Assembly (NCBI RefSeq): GCF_001050115.1
Contig: NZ_CP012024.1
Span: 662,001 to 726,000 of the forward strand
DNA: 64,000 bases
Source of the DNA: Bacillus smithii
GTDB lineage: Bacteria > Bacillota > Bacilli > Bacillales > DSM-4216
Reading direction: 5' to 3'
Position numbers and translations under genes: made by a program. Positions 55,274 through 64,000 of the stretch are shown in pieces. The notes under the pieces were generated by a model that was given only the letters and a program-made list of their open reading frames with translations, did not search any database and was not told the DNA's origin. Position 1 is the stretch's first letter, and each line of letters opens with the position of its first letter.

Positions 55274-55342
55274 TGGAATTGGAGATGTCTTGTTTTACCG
55301 GTTGAATAATTTTAATATAAATAAAATTATGAATATACACAC

Positions 55343-55374
55343 AATATCCACAATCATATTGTGGATATTTTTTG
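55343..55374 (+). terminator. Terminator of the 43-aa gene
   Basis: ATATCCACAAT / ATTGTGGATAT with a 3-base loop, then TTTTTT. Confidence 0.8.
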
Positions 55375-55411
55375 GAAAAGCACCAGTCGGGATGGACTGG
55401 TGCTTTTTGGT
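55375..55411 (-). terminator. Terminator of yfhD
   Basis: AAAAGCACCAGTC / GACTGGTGCTTTT stem, symmetrical, directly after the yfhD stop on the minus strand. Confidence 0.8.
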
Positions 55412-55412
55412 G

Positions 55413-55604
55413 TTATAGTTTCTTCTTTTGTGAATTTACCCGTTGATCAGCGGCGTCGGATCGTGACTGTGCTTCCAAGTCAGCGTGATCCGCCAATTCT
55501 TGTGAATACTCCACATCTCTGCCGTCTGTTTTTAAGTTTTTCGGAACTTGAGGAAGCTTTTGTTTATTTTTGTCTCTTGTTTTTTGATGATGTGCGCGGC
55601 CCAT
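55413..55604 (-). CDS. yfhD: YfhD family protein
   Basis: 63 residues from the ATG at 55604 (AAAGGGG 8 bases upstream). MGRAHHQKTRDKNKQKLPQ, then DVEYSQELADHADLEAQSRS: the highly charged YfhD pattern. Function unknown. It lies near yfhE and recX as in B. subtilis. Confidence 0.88.
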   Translation of the reverse strand: MGRAHHQKTRDKNKQKLPQVPKNLKTDGRDVEYSQELADHADLEAQSRSDAADQRVNSQKKKL

Positions 55605-55767
55605 TTCAAAAACCCCTTTCATAAAAGTGGCGGCAATAAGCTCCGCATTTATACTTTTTCCGAATGGGTTCTTTTTATCCAGGTGTCCCCTTTAGCTTTT
55701 AAGTAGAAAGGAAATTTGCCGCAATGCCCGATTGGTTCTGCCAAGTTTCATTTTTTAGCAATAAATA

Positions 55768-55887
55768 TTATCGCTCTTTTTTCGTAAATCCGCCGGCGCG
55801 ATCTGCCATTTTAAAATCGCGTGCATAGGAAATTTCTTGAGCGCGTGAAAGTGTGCTTTTTATTTTATTTTGCTTTCTCTTATCCAA
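55768..55887 (-). CDS. yfhE: YfhE family protein
   Basis: 39 residues from a TTG at 55887, about 8 bases after AAAGGATG: MDKRKQNKIKSTLSRAQEIS then YARDFKMADRAGGFTKKER. The A-Q-E-x-x-Y-x-R-D-F-K-x-A-D core is the YfhE signature. Function unknown. Upstream of yfhD on the same strand, as expected. Confidence 0.8.
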   Translation of the reverse strand: MDKRKQNKIKSTLSRAQEISYARDFKMADRAGGFTKKER

Positions 55888-56020
55888 ATTGGATCATCCT
55901 TTCGTGGAAAATATTGTTTATTCTTATGTTTTCCTTTTTCTTGAGAGTCATACCAATGGTTTTTACAACAAAGCAAAAAATTTATAATGTTATACAGAGG
56001 CGTAAAGAGGTGAAATCAGA

Positions 56021-56827
56021 GTGAAGGTAATTACGAAAATATCCGTCCAGCAAAATAACAAAGAGCGGTACAATATTTTTATCAATGAAGCCTTTGCCTT
56101 TAGTGTGGATGAGGCCGTTTTGGCACGTTTCCGACTTAAAAAAGGGATGGAGATAGAGGAAGAGGACATCGCTGAAATTTTGCATGCGGATGAGGTTCGA
56201 AAGGGATACCAAGATTCGGTCTATTATTTGGCAAAAAGAATGAGAACTGAGAAAGAAATTCGAGAATTTTTGCGAAAAAAAGAATACAACGACGAGGTCA
56301 TTGATCTCGTGGTCCAAAAGCTGTATGTACAACATTATCTCGATGATCGCGATTTTGCCAAGGCCTATGTCCATACTCAAATGAAGACAACAGATAAAGG
56401 GCCGATTGTGGTGGCGGGGGAACTGGCGCAAAAAGGCGTGGATCAGAGTATTGTGGAACAAGTGCTGGAGCTGTATGGAAAAGAGGAGCAAGTAAACAAA
56501 GCAAAAAAACTGATCGGAAAAGTATTTCAACGGAATTCTAATGAAGCTTTTCTTCAAAAAAAGCAAAAAGCGATTCAGCTTTTAAGGCGTAAAGGATTTT
56601 CCGGTGAGGTCATTTCCGAAGCGCTCGCTGACAATATACAAAAAGACGAGGAAAATGAAAAAGAAGCGCTGTTTTACCAGATGGAAAAGGCATTTAGACG
56701 CTATCGGAGCGAAAGCGAGAACGAGCGTTTTCGAAAAGTTCAGCAATATTTGTATCGAAAAGGATTTTCAATGGAAGACATTCAGCAAGCGGTCGAGCAG
56801 TTCAGGGAAAAGAATGATTTTATTTGA
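56021..56827 (+). CDS. recX: RecX, regulator of RecA
   Basis: 268 residues, long form typical of Firmicutes, made of three-helix repeats: DSVYYLAKRMRTEKEIREFLRKKEY, then VQKLYVQHYLDDRDFAKAYV and KAIQLLRRKGFSGEVISEAL and QQYLYRKGFSMEDIQQAVEQF. It binds RecA filaments and modulates recombination. GTG at 56021, 8 bases after GAGGTG. Confidence 0.93.
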   Translation: MKVITKISVQQNNKERYNIFINEAFAFSVDEAVLARFRLKKGMEIEEEDIAEILHADEVRKGYQDSVYYLAKRMRTEKEIREFLRKKEYNDEVIDLVVQKLYVQHYLDDRDFAKAYVHTQMKTTDKGPIVVAGELAQKGVDQSIVEQVLELYGKEEQVNKAKKLIGKVFQRNSNEAFLQKKQKAIQLLRRKGFSGEVISEALADNIQKDEENEKEALFYQMEKAFRRYRSESENERFRKVQQYLYRKGFSMEDIQQAVEQFREKNDFI

Positions 56828-57136
56828 AAATTGTTCCGCTTCTTTGCTTGCTGGAACGTCCATTTTTAGACAAAGAATACCAAGCTGAGCCAATCTTTTT
56901 TATCCTTGAATCCATTCTTGAGAAAAATACTAGCACCACGGCAATTGACATTTTCTTATAATTGGACACGTTATTTTCTTTTATCTTTTTTCATCATTAG
57001 CGATTCAAGACAAAGGTGCGGTAAAATGAAAAAGAATTATTGAAAGGGCTATTTGAGGCTTCTTTGAAAATGGTTCTTTCTTTTATAAGTGTTGGTGTAT
57101 GAACCTATGAGCAAAAAGTATGGGAGAAGGTGGACA
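56828..57136. other. Intergenic region recX-yfhH
   Basis: 309 bases. A TTGACA at 56947 has no matching -10, and no gene is seen. Confidence 0.4.
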
Positions 57137-57463
57137 ATGGTGGAAAAACGCTACAGCGAAATGAGCGAATATGAATTAAAACAGGAAATCTCTCGTTTAA
57201 AAGAAAAAGCCCGCAAGGCCGAACAATTGGGAATGGTGAATGAATTGGCTGTGATGGAGAGGAAGGCGGCAATGGCTGAAGCTTACCTTCTCAATCCGGA
57301 TGATTTTAAACCGGGTGAAGTATATGAGATTGCAGAAGATCCGGGGAACTATTTTAAAATCGACTATTTAAAAGGAGTTTTCGCTTGGGGGCACCGTCTG
57401 AATGGGAGCGGCCAGGAAGAAGCTTTGCCAATTTCGCTTTTAAGACGCAAGTCGGATGCATAA
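57137..57463 (+). CDS. yfhH: YfhH family protein
   Basis: 108 residues from the ATG at 57137 (GGTGG just upstream). A helical N-terminal half (YSEMSEYELKQEISRLKEKARKAEQLG) is followed by a small beta domain (GEVYEIAEDPGNYFKIDYLKGVFAWGHRL). Function unknown. The TAA stop touches the 3' end of intron copy 2, which lies on the other strand. Confidence 0.88.
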   Translation: MVEKRYSEMSEYELKQEISRLKEKARKAEQLGMVNELAVMERKAAMAEAYLLNPDDFKPGEVYEIAEDPGNYFKIDYLKGVFAWGHRLNGSGQEEALPISLLRRKSDA

Positions 57464-58102
57464 TCGAGTAGGAGGGAGCGATTAACTCCCGTCCTCTCAC
57501 ACCACCGTACGTACGGTTCCGTATACGGCGGTTCAATTAAGATAATTGACGCAAGTCTTTATAACTTCCGTGAATAGCTGTTCTCTTTATGCCAGTGGTC
57601 ACTCCACCCTCCAAGAGGTCTCCCACGGGATTCACCGCTTCCTCCCTCAAGTGAGGTACTACGTTTTCTGTGTTCATCATGACTCACTGAATACCAAGGG
57701 CTATTCTCTCTTAATTGTTCGGTCCTTCTTAGTTGTTCTAGACCAACTAATACTATGACCTCTGCTGACTTCTGACGGTTCAGCTACTTATCACTAAGTA
57801 GGTTATGAAGAGTACTTCACATATCCGCCAGACCTCCCCGGGTAAGTACATGCACTTTCACACCATCTATCCGCCTCATTTACTCGATATGACCTTCGAC
57901 AGAAAGAGCTTTGTTTTGTTATGCAAACTCACTCAATCATACCTAGCCTTATATGAGGTTCGTGTTCCTCGGACCGGTGTTTTGCCTCCAGCTTCCTTCA
58001 GATTCCGCGTCACCACGGACACCCTTGCTCTTGGCTAACCTCTACTTCTGTCTTCGGGGTTCGGGACTTACACCCTATAGTTCATGTACATGCCGGGCGC
58101 AC
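57463..58102 (-). mobile_element. Group IIC intron, ORF-less, copy 2 (640 bp, inverted)
   Basis: The same 640-base sequence as 50552-51191, on the minus strand. By eye the two agree throughout; for example, the frames at 50616-50849 and 50896-51108 recur exactly. It begins 5 bases after the sspK terminator stem on the minus strand and ends at the yfhH stop. Identity suggests recent movement, which would need a maturase supplied from elsewhere. Confidence 0.92.
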
Positions 58103-58107
58103 ATAAA

Positions 58108-58139
58108 GACTCCCATCCCAATAGTAAGGGATGGGAGTC
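58108..58139 (-). terminator. Terminator of sspK, target of intron copy 2
   Basis: GACTCCCATCCC / GGGATGGGAGTC with an 8-base loop, followed on the minus strand by TTTAT and then the intron. Confidence 0.85.
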
Positions 58140-58181
58140 GCAGGATTTCATGAAAGAAACGGATTGTAATTGGAAATCATG

Positions 58182-58349
58182 CTAAGGCTCATTAGACCAT
58201 TCTCTTTGGCCTGAAGCTTGCATACGTTCTTGAGGATGCGTGTTGGTTGTTCCGTCCGCCCGCTTTGAAGCGTATTCCGCCTTTGCTCGAGGCTCGCCCT
58301 CGAATTTATGGCTGTTTAGGTTCGGGAAATTTTTAGCTTTGTTCCGCAT
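58182..58349 (-). CDS. sspK: Small acid-soluble spore protein K
   Basis: 55 residues: [20 protein letters not shown], then [20 protein letters not shown] and ERMQASGQ. The [17 protein letters not shown] core matches SspK of B. subtilis. Made in the forespore. GGAGG 8 bases before the ATG. A CGATACTA about 50 bases upstream resembles a SigG -10. Confidence 0.92.
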   Translation of the reverse strand: MRNKAKNFPNLNSHKFEGEPRAKAEYASKRADGTTNTHPQERMQASGQREWSNEP

Positions 58350-58523
58350 CGCCGTAGCCTCCTTTTTACAAAGAGATCATCCTCTCTTTGCTTTTTTAGT
58401 ATCGGTAAAATACGAACAAATTATGATATTGCAAGGAAGAAATACATAGTAGAAATCACGGCGACGTCAACTATCTAAGAAGCAGGGAGCGCTTTTTTTC
58501 TTTTGTATGAAGAATGTACGTAT

Positions 58524-59510
58524 TTAATGGGAATTCGGGATGAAATCCAATTTTTTTCGCAGTTTTTCTTCGCTGAATACCCATCCGGTATAGGATCCGA
58601 TGATGTTATAATCTAGATCAAGCTGCACAACGGCGACAAAAGGATAGTGCCCATTGTTTCGATAACGCAAATCGATAAATTTAATTTCATAACAGTCATC
58701 ATATTTGGACAATTGCCAGCGGTAAACGGGTGAAAAGTTTAGAAAAGCCGATAAGTTTTTATCTTTTTTTGCCGCCTCTAAGAGCGGAGTATCAGGCATA
58801 GGCGTTCTTTTGAATTTATCCAAAATGGTAATCGACCGGCGATAGCCTCTTGCCACATAGAAATAGTCAGGTGTTTTCACAGCAATCCGCCATATAAAAA
58901 AACGGATCGTCGGAGCAATGATAATTTCTTCTGCATCCGGTATCAATTGCCTGACTGCTGAACGGATAGTCTGTTGGACTATAAATCTTACTATATAATA
59001 GAATAGGATCAGTACATATATGTTTAAAAACGTGATGCCGGGGTTGAATCCGTTAATCCATAGAATAATCCCGACCACATGAACCGCGAAAATAAAAGGA
59101 TCAAAAGTATTGATCGTTCCAAGCGCCAGCCATTTGGTGGAAAACGGCCTCAGTGCCTGTGTGCCATATGCGTTAAAAATATCGACTAAAACATGGAGAA
59201 AGACTGCTAATTGGGCCCACATCCATAAATGAAACAAATTGACTTCCGGAAAAAGAGGCCCCAATACAGCACAAATCAATAAAGGCCACAATAGAACAGC
59301 GGGGATCGAATGGGTAATTCCGCGGTGATTTCGAATATAGACGGCATTGTTCTTCAATTTTAAAATGGTATCGATATCAGGAATTTGTGATCCGACGATA
59401 ACTGATGCTAAAACAACGTTTGACGAAACGGTGCCATGGGAAATGACAGGATCCAGTGTGGATAAGCCCCCTAGCGCAATTCCCATCACGAAGTGTGTTC
59501 CAGTATCCAA
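58524..59510 (-). CDS. yfhP: Membrane-bound metal-dependent hydrolase-like protein YfhP
   Basis: 328 residues. The N-terminal YdjM/DUF457 core has conserved HFVMG, PDIDTI, NHRGITHS and HVLVDIFNAYGTQ (His and Asp likely bind metal), with four or five membrane helices. A cytoplasmic C-terminal domain follows. A transcriptional regulatory role has been suggested in B. subtilis; the enzymatic activity is not known. It keeps its place between sspK and mutY. Confidence 0.88.
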   Translation of the reverse strand: MDTGTHFVMGIALGGLSTLDPVISHGTVSSNVVLASVIVGSQIPDIDTILKLKNNAVYIRNHRGITHSIPAVLLWPLLICAVLGPLFPEVNLFHLWMWAQLAVFLHVLVDIFNAYGTQALRPFSTKWLALGTINTFDPFIFAVHVVGIILWINGFNPGITFLNIYVLILFYYIVRFIVQQTIRSAVRQLIPDAEEIIIAPTIRFFIWRIAVKTPDYFYVARGYRRSITILDKFKRTPMPDTPLLEAAKKDKNLSAFLNFSPVYRWQLSKYDDCYEIKFIDLRYRNNGHYPFVAVVQLDLDYNIIGSYTGWVFSEEKLRKKLDFIPNSH

Positions 59511-59778
59511 AAGGATTTCCTCCTTTGATATCCATCCTTGTTAAAAAAATGATAATGGGAATAAAAACGGATTGCAATGCAAGATATTGCCATTTGAGAA
59601 AATTTCAAAAGCTGATGGCGGCCGATTTTGCTTCTTTCCCACAAGCTAATTGAACAACTACCGTTAATGTACTGAACGAAAAGATATTTTGATTCCACGA
59701 TTGTCTGTGAACGTCTCAATTTAATTTTTTTCATAGCATTCCCATTTTGTCTCAATATTAACATCACGGAGGTAAGCA

Positions 59779-60873
59779 GTGAAGGGCATGAATTTAAAAG
59801 AGATCGATACGGAAAAATTTCAACATGACTTACTGGAATGGTATAAACGTGAAAAAAGGGATCTTCCTTGGAGAAAAGAGCGTGATCCTTATAAAATATG
59901 GGTTTCAGAAGTCATGCTTCAGCAGACAAGAGTAGACACCGTGATTCCTTATTTTGAACGGTTTATGGAAAAATTCCCAACTTTAGAAGCCTTGTCGGAA
60001 GCGGAGGAAGAACAAGTTTTAAAAGCCTGGGAGGGTTTAGGGTACTATTCAAGAATTCGAAACCTTCATTCAGCAGTAAAAGAAGTAAAGGAAAAATATG
60101 GAGGGAAAGTCCCGGATACATTGGAAGAGATGACTTCTTTGAAAGGTGTAGGCCCGTATACAGCGGGGGCTGTCTTAAGCATTGCATACGGTAAACCTTA
60201 TCCTGCCGTTGATGGAAATGTCATGAGAGTCGCTTCTAGAATTTTATCTATTTGGGAAGACATTGCTAAACCGGCTTCTCGAAAGATATTTGAAGAAGCC
60301 ATTCATCATCTTATGTATACGGAAGATCCTTCTTCGTTTAATCAAGCATTAATGGAATTGGGCGCTTTAATTTGTACTCCGACATCTCCGTCTTGTTTAT
60401 TATGTCCGGTTCGAGAACATTGCCATGCATTTGAAGAAGGGGTTCAAGAAGAACTCCCCGTCAAAACGAGAAAGAAAAACATGAAGCTTGTTCATATCGG
60501 AGCGGTTGTTTTGAAAAACAAAGAAGGTAAATTTTTGATCCATAAGCGGGAAGCAACCGGATTACTTGCAAATCTTTGGGAATTCCCTAATTTTGAAATG
60601 ACCTCATTTTTAGATCCTGAAACGCGACTCCGTAAATTATTGGAAGAAACATACAAAGTAGACTCTTTGATCCATAACGGCACATTTGCAAAAATCCAGC
60701 ATGTTTTTTCTCATTTGACTTGGGACATTGATGTTTACGCCGGCGAGATACAAAATGAGATACCGGAAGACGAAAGAGTGAAGCTGGTCAAACCCGAAGA
60801 GATTCAGGATTTTGCATTTCCGGTATCCCATCAAAAGATTTGGAAAGAATACAAAAGAACGATACGAGAATGA
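59779..60873 (+). CDS. mutY: A/G-specific adenine glycosylase
   Basis: 364 residues. The catalytic Glu is in [13 protein letters not shown], the HhH motif in [13 protein letters not shown], the catalytic Asp in AVDGNVMRV, and the 4Fe-4S ligands in the C-x6-C-x2-C-x5-C motif [17 protein letters not shown]. The C-terminal Nudix-like domain recognises 8-oxoG. Removes A mispaired with 8-oxoG. GTG start at 59779, 6 bases after GGAGG. Confidence 0.95.
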   Translation: MKGMNLKEIDTEKFQHDLLEWYKREKRDLPWRKERDPYKIWVSEVMLQQTRVDTVIPYFERFMEKFPTLEALSEAEEEQVLKAWEGLGYYSRIRNLHSAVKEVKEKYGGKVPDTLEEMTSLKGVGPYTAGAVLSIAYGKPYPAVDGNVMRVASRILSIWEDIAKPASRKIFEEAIHHLMYTEDPSSFNQALMELGALICTPTSPSCLLCPVREHCHAFEEGVQEELPVKTRKKNMKLVHIGAVVLKNKEGKFLIHKREATGLLANLWEFPNFEMTSFLDPETRLRKLLEETYKVDSLIHNGTFAKIQHVFSHLTWDIDVYAGEIQNEIPEDERVKLVKPEEIQDFAFPVSHQKIWKEYKRTIRE

Positions 60874-60918
60874 GAATCACCCCAAGCATAAGCCTTGGGG
60901 TGACGTGAATTCTCTTAT
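60870..60918. terminator. Terminator between mutY and yfhS
   Basis: TCACCCCAAG / CTTGGGGTGA stem, extended by GAGAAT / ATTCTC. The T run is weak. Confidence 0.6.
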
Positions 60919-60960
60919 TTGACGGTATTTTATTAATCAGAAAATCACAAGAAGCCGTGT

Positions 60961-61164
60961 TTATTCTAATCCGGATTCCACACCTTTTGTGAGGCCGCCG
61001 CGCCGCATAATTTCTTCCGTAATTTCACGATGAAGCGTCTGTCCTTCTGCATTTAAATAAGGCATGATTTGTTGGAAAGCGTGATGAAAATAAGAAAGTT
61101 CCTCTGTTTTCCATTTATTTTTTGGCGTCATCGATAATGTTGTCATGTCGCGACCGGTATACAT
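60961..61164 (-). CDS. yfhS: YfhS family protein
   Basis: 67 residues: MYTGRDMTTLSMTPKNKWKT, then EELSYFHHAFQQIMPYLNAEG. Matches YfhS by content and synteny (mutY-yfhS-fabL). Function unknown. GGAGG 7 bases before the ATG. Confidence 0.85.
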   Translation of the reverse strand: MYTGRDMTTLSMTPKNKWKTEELSYFHHAFQQIMPYLNAEGQTLHREITEEIMRRGGLTKGVESGLE

Positions 61165-62222
<1,058 letters not shown>

Positions 62223-62241
62223 AAATATTTTTAACTTTGTT

Positions 62242-62271
62242 TGGATATTTTTCACCTCGATGGACAAATTA
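62242..62271 (+). promoter_or_regulatory. SigG-like promoter of sspE
   Basis: TGGATA, 17 bases, CAAATTA, near the forespore consensus (TGAATA / CATACTA), directly upstream of sspE. Confidence 0.5.
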
Positions 62272-62292
62272 ATAACCGTGGAGGTGATAATG

Positions 62293-62589
62293 ATGGCAAA
62301 ACAAAACCAATTCACATCTAACACAAACGCGGAAAAAGTAAAACAACAAAACGCTGCATCTGCTCAAGGATCTAAATTTGGAACAGAATTCGCTTCTGAA
62401 ACAGATGCACAGCAAGTAAGACAACAAAATGCTGCGTCTGCGAAAAACCAATCTCAATCGCAACAATCTTCTTCTTTTGCGACTGAGTTTGGTTCTGAAA
62501 CAGATGTGCAAAAAGTGAAACAACAAAATCAACAAGCAGAAAGTCGCAAAGCGCAAAATTCAAGCGGCTCAAATCAACAAAATCAATAA
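62293..62589 (+). CDS. sspE: Gamma-type small acid-soluble spore protein
   Basis: 98 residues, almost only N, Q, A, S, K, E and T. Two protease sites, TEFASETD and TEFGSETD, are the known cleavage motif of the spore protease GPR, set in repeated KVKQQNAASA-type units. An amino-acid store of the spore, not DNA-binding. ATG at 62293 is 8 bases after GGAGG; the ATG 3 bases before is an alternative. Confidence 0.95.
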   Translation: MAKQNQFTSNTNAEKVKQQNAASAQGSKFGTEFASETDAQQVRQQNAASAKNQSQSQQSSSFATEFGSETDVQKVKQQNQQAESRKAQNSSGSNQQNQ

Positions 62590-62600
62590 GTACACAAGGG

Positions 62601-62637
62601 AAGAGATACATAGTAGTATGTGTCTCTTCTTTTTTTT
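62601..62637 (+). terminator. Terminator of sspE
   Basis: AAGAGATACATA / TATGTGTCTCTT stem, then CTTTTTTTT. Confidence 0.85.
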
Positions 62638-62803
62638 AGTTGGAAAAGATGGAATCAATCCCCATTATATGAAATCATCCTGTGAATGAAAAGTTAAAAT
62701 TTTCGATAAAAACGTTAAAGAACCGACAGAAAAAGAGAAAGGAAAAAGGGCGGCTGGGAAGAAGTTAATAGAGGAGGATGTGACCGTTTGAGGGGTGATG
62801 ATG

Positions 62804-63061
62804 ATGTTAGATCGTTTTGATGTATTAGTAAAGGAACAAATGAAAACGATGGAGAAACTGTTGTTATTGCAACAGGAAATAGAGCGGTGCCAGCTAATGG
62901 AGAAAGAATTAAAAGAACTTCAGGATATTGCCGGAATGGAAAACCTTGAAAGTGAAATGGACGAGATGAGAAAAAAATTAAAGGAAATACAAAAGGTCTT
63001 TGAAGCCCAAACGGATGAAGTGATTCGTACTTATCAAGAGCAAACAGGCGTGAAATTATGA
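62804..63061 (+). CDS. ygaB: YgaB family protein
   Basis: 85 residues, a single long coiled coil (FDVLVKEQMKTMEKLLLLQQEIERC ... EMRKKLKEIQKVFEAQTDEVI). Function unknown. Three consecutive ATG codons follow AGGGG; I take the last (62804) for spacing. Synteny sspE-ygaB-ntdP. Confidence 0.8.
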   Translation: MLDRFDVLVKEQMKTMEKLLLLQQEIERCQLMEKELKELQDIAGMENLESEMDEMRKKLKEIQKVFEAQTDEVIRTYQEQTGVKL

Positions 63062-63195
63062 GCGGCGGCGAAAACCGTGGCTCTTTTGTTTTAATTTTAA
63101 TGGTGAATCGTTATAATATGAAAGTAGAATTGTTTTTTCCTCCTCTTAGGGAAAAGACTGGTGAAATTTTTTTGATACGAAAGTAGGGGACAATC

Positions 63196-63741
63196 ATGGT
63201 ATTTCCCGCTGAAGGAGAAACCATACAAATTCATAGTTATAAACATGACGGCCATATTCATCGGATTTGGGAAGAAACGTTGGTTTTAAAAGCGACAGAA
63301 CGTCTTGTCATTGGAGGCAATGACCGAACCATCGTTACGGAGTCCGACGGCAGAACATGGATGACAAGAGAGCCGGCCATTTGTTATTTTCATGCTGAGC
63401 ATTGGTTCAATATTATTTGTATGATAAGAGAAGATGGGATCTATTACTACTGCAATTTAAGTTCTCCGTTTGTTTATGACTATGAAGCGTTAAAGTATAT
63501 TGATTATGATCTCGACATTAAAGTGTTTCCCGATATGACCTACTCCCTCCTGGATGAAGATGAATACGCTGAACATCGAAAGCAAATGGGTTATCCTGAT
63601 GTGATTGACCATATTTTAAAGCGGAATGTGGACAAGCTAATCAAATGGATTGAACAGCGCAAAGGTCCATTTGCACCTGATTTTGTAGACATATGGTACG
63701 ATAAATATCTTTTCTTAAATAAAAGAAGGTATGGGGTCTGA
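63196..63741 (+). CDS. ntdP: Nucleoside tri/diphosphate phosphatase, DUF402 (YgaC)
   Basis: 181 residues, single beta-barrel domain of DUF402 with conserved [36 protein letters not shown] and [11 protein letters not shown] (metal-binding Asp, Asn). Homologues (Ntdp) hydrolyse NTP and NDP. Length fits. AGGGGACA before the ATG. Confidence 0.88.
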   Translation: MVFPAEGETIQIHSYKHDGHIHRIWEETLVLKATERLVIGGNDRTIVTESDGRTWMTREPAICYFHAEHWFNIICMIREDGIYYYCNLSSPFVYDYEALKYIDYDLDIKVFPDMTYSLLDEDEYAEHRKQMGYPDVIDHILKRNVDKLIKWIEQRKGPFAPDFVDIWYDKYLFLNKRRYGV

Positions 63742-63768
63742 TCCTAAAGATGAGTCAGCCCCTTTTTC
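63733..63768 (+). terminator. Terminator of ntdP
   Basis: GGGGTCTGA / TCAGCCCC stem with one bulge, then TTTTT; it overlaps the end of the gene. Confidence 0.75.
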
Positions 63769-63808
63769 CATGGAAAAATAAAGAAGAATATTGATTTTTT
63801 GATGTAAG

Positions 63809-64000
63809 GAGCATTCCTGTTAGAAGGTTTTCGGGGACTTGAACAAAAAGAGCCCTCTTGGTATGATGCGGGGTGTCAATCTGCTAGAATTGACCCCTAA
63901 TTTGTTAACCAAGGAGGACTCCATATGGATTGTATAGAAAATCAAAAAATTAATCAAGTCACTGAAAAAACACTTGTCGTCGGTATCGACATTGCGAAGC
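63809..64000 (+). mobile_element. Second IS110-family element, cut by the right edge
   Basis: Starts with the same GGAGCATTCCTGT as the element at 40907 and has the same hairpin before the gene: GGGGTGTCAAT / ATTGACCCC inside TTGGT / ACCAA. Sequence divergence shows it is a related but different element. Confidence 0.75.
63925..64000 (+). CDS. IS110-family transposase, first 25 codons
   Basis: MDCIENQKINQVTEKTLVVG then IDIAK: the RuvC-like start of an IS110 transposase, aligned with the start of the one at 41015. AAGGAGG upstream. The rest is outside the window. Confidence 0.85.
   Translation, partial: MDCIENQKINQVTEKTLVVGIDIAK

Overview
The window reads as chromosome of a low-GC, motile, endospore-forming member of the Bacillaceae. 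Gene content and order match the Bacillus subtilis yfk/yfj and yfh-yga neighbourhoods (yfkM, yfkK, yfkJ, yfkI, chaA, yfkD, pdaA, a yfjO-like gene; then yfhD, yfhE, recX, yfhH, sspK, yfhP, mutY, yfhS, fabL, sspE, ygaB, ntdP). Spore genes (pdaA, sspK, sspE) and motAB support a motile spore former. A class I fumarase and many thermophile-type IS elements would fit a thermotolerant genus, but that is inference and I do not name a species.

Layout. 1-4.7 kb (minus): metH, cut by the left edge, overlapping yitJ, behind a SAM-I riboswitch and a strong promoter. 4.9-7 kb: mreBH and a YkhA-type thioesterase. 7.3-15.6 kb: an ornithine carbamoyltransferase, then gltAB with divergent gltC. 15.8-20.4 kb: ampS, a DUF488 gene whose 3' end forms one perfect palindrome with the 3' end of nsrR, divergent hmp, and a YitT-family membrane protein. 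21-34.3 kb: two small genes, motAB (SigD-like promoter), yfkM (SigB-like promoter), a methionine aminopeptidase, yfkK, a tyrosine phosphatase gene (yfkJ) broken by a short inversion, yfkI, a P1B ATPase (pfeT type), chaA, yfkD, fumA and pdaA.

34.4-42.4 kb is an insertion-sequence cluster: an IS3 remnant, an XRE/membrane-protein pair, then IS4, IS30, ISL3 and IS110 elements. Directly behind it, 42.6-48.4 kb looks like a bacteriocin production or immunity island: a frameshifted hydrophobic peptide precursor, a DUF95/SpoIIM membrane protein, a small CxxC protein, a membrane protein, a frameshifted XRE regulator and a YknXYZ-type MFP/ATPase/permease exporter followed by a Yip1 protein. This combination resembles known circular-bacteriocin clusters and is the best candidate here for an undescribed system, although the precursor frame is broken as sequenced.

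48.7-58.1 kb mixes core genes (a TrmA-family RNA methyltransferase, yteA, yfhD, yfhE, recX, yfhH) with decayed genes (GGDEF, PIN-domain and dihydrodipicolinate-synthase fragments), a LytTR-DUF3021 pair, a cluster of short repeats, and two identical 640-bp ORF-less group IIC introns in opposite orientation, each directly behind a terminator hairpin. 58.1-63.7 kb is the conserved sspK-yfhP-mutY-yfhS-fabL-sspE-ygaB-ntdP run. The right edge enters a second IS110-family element.
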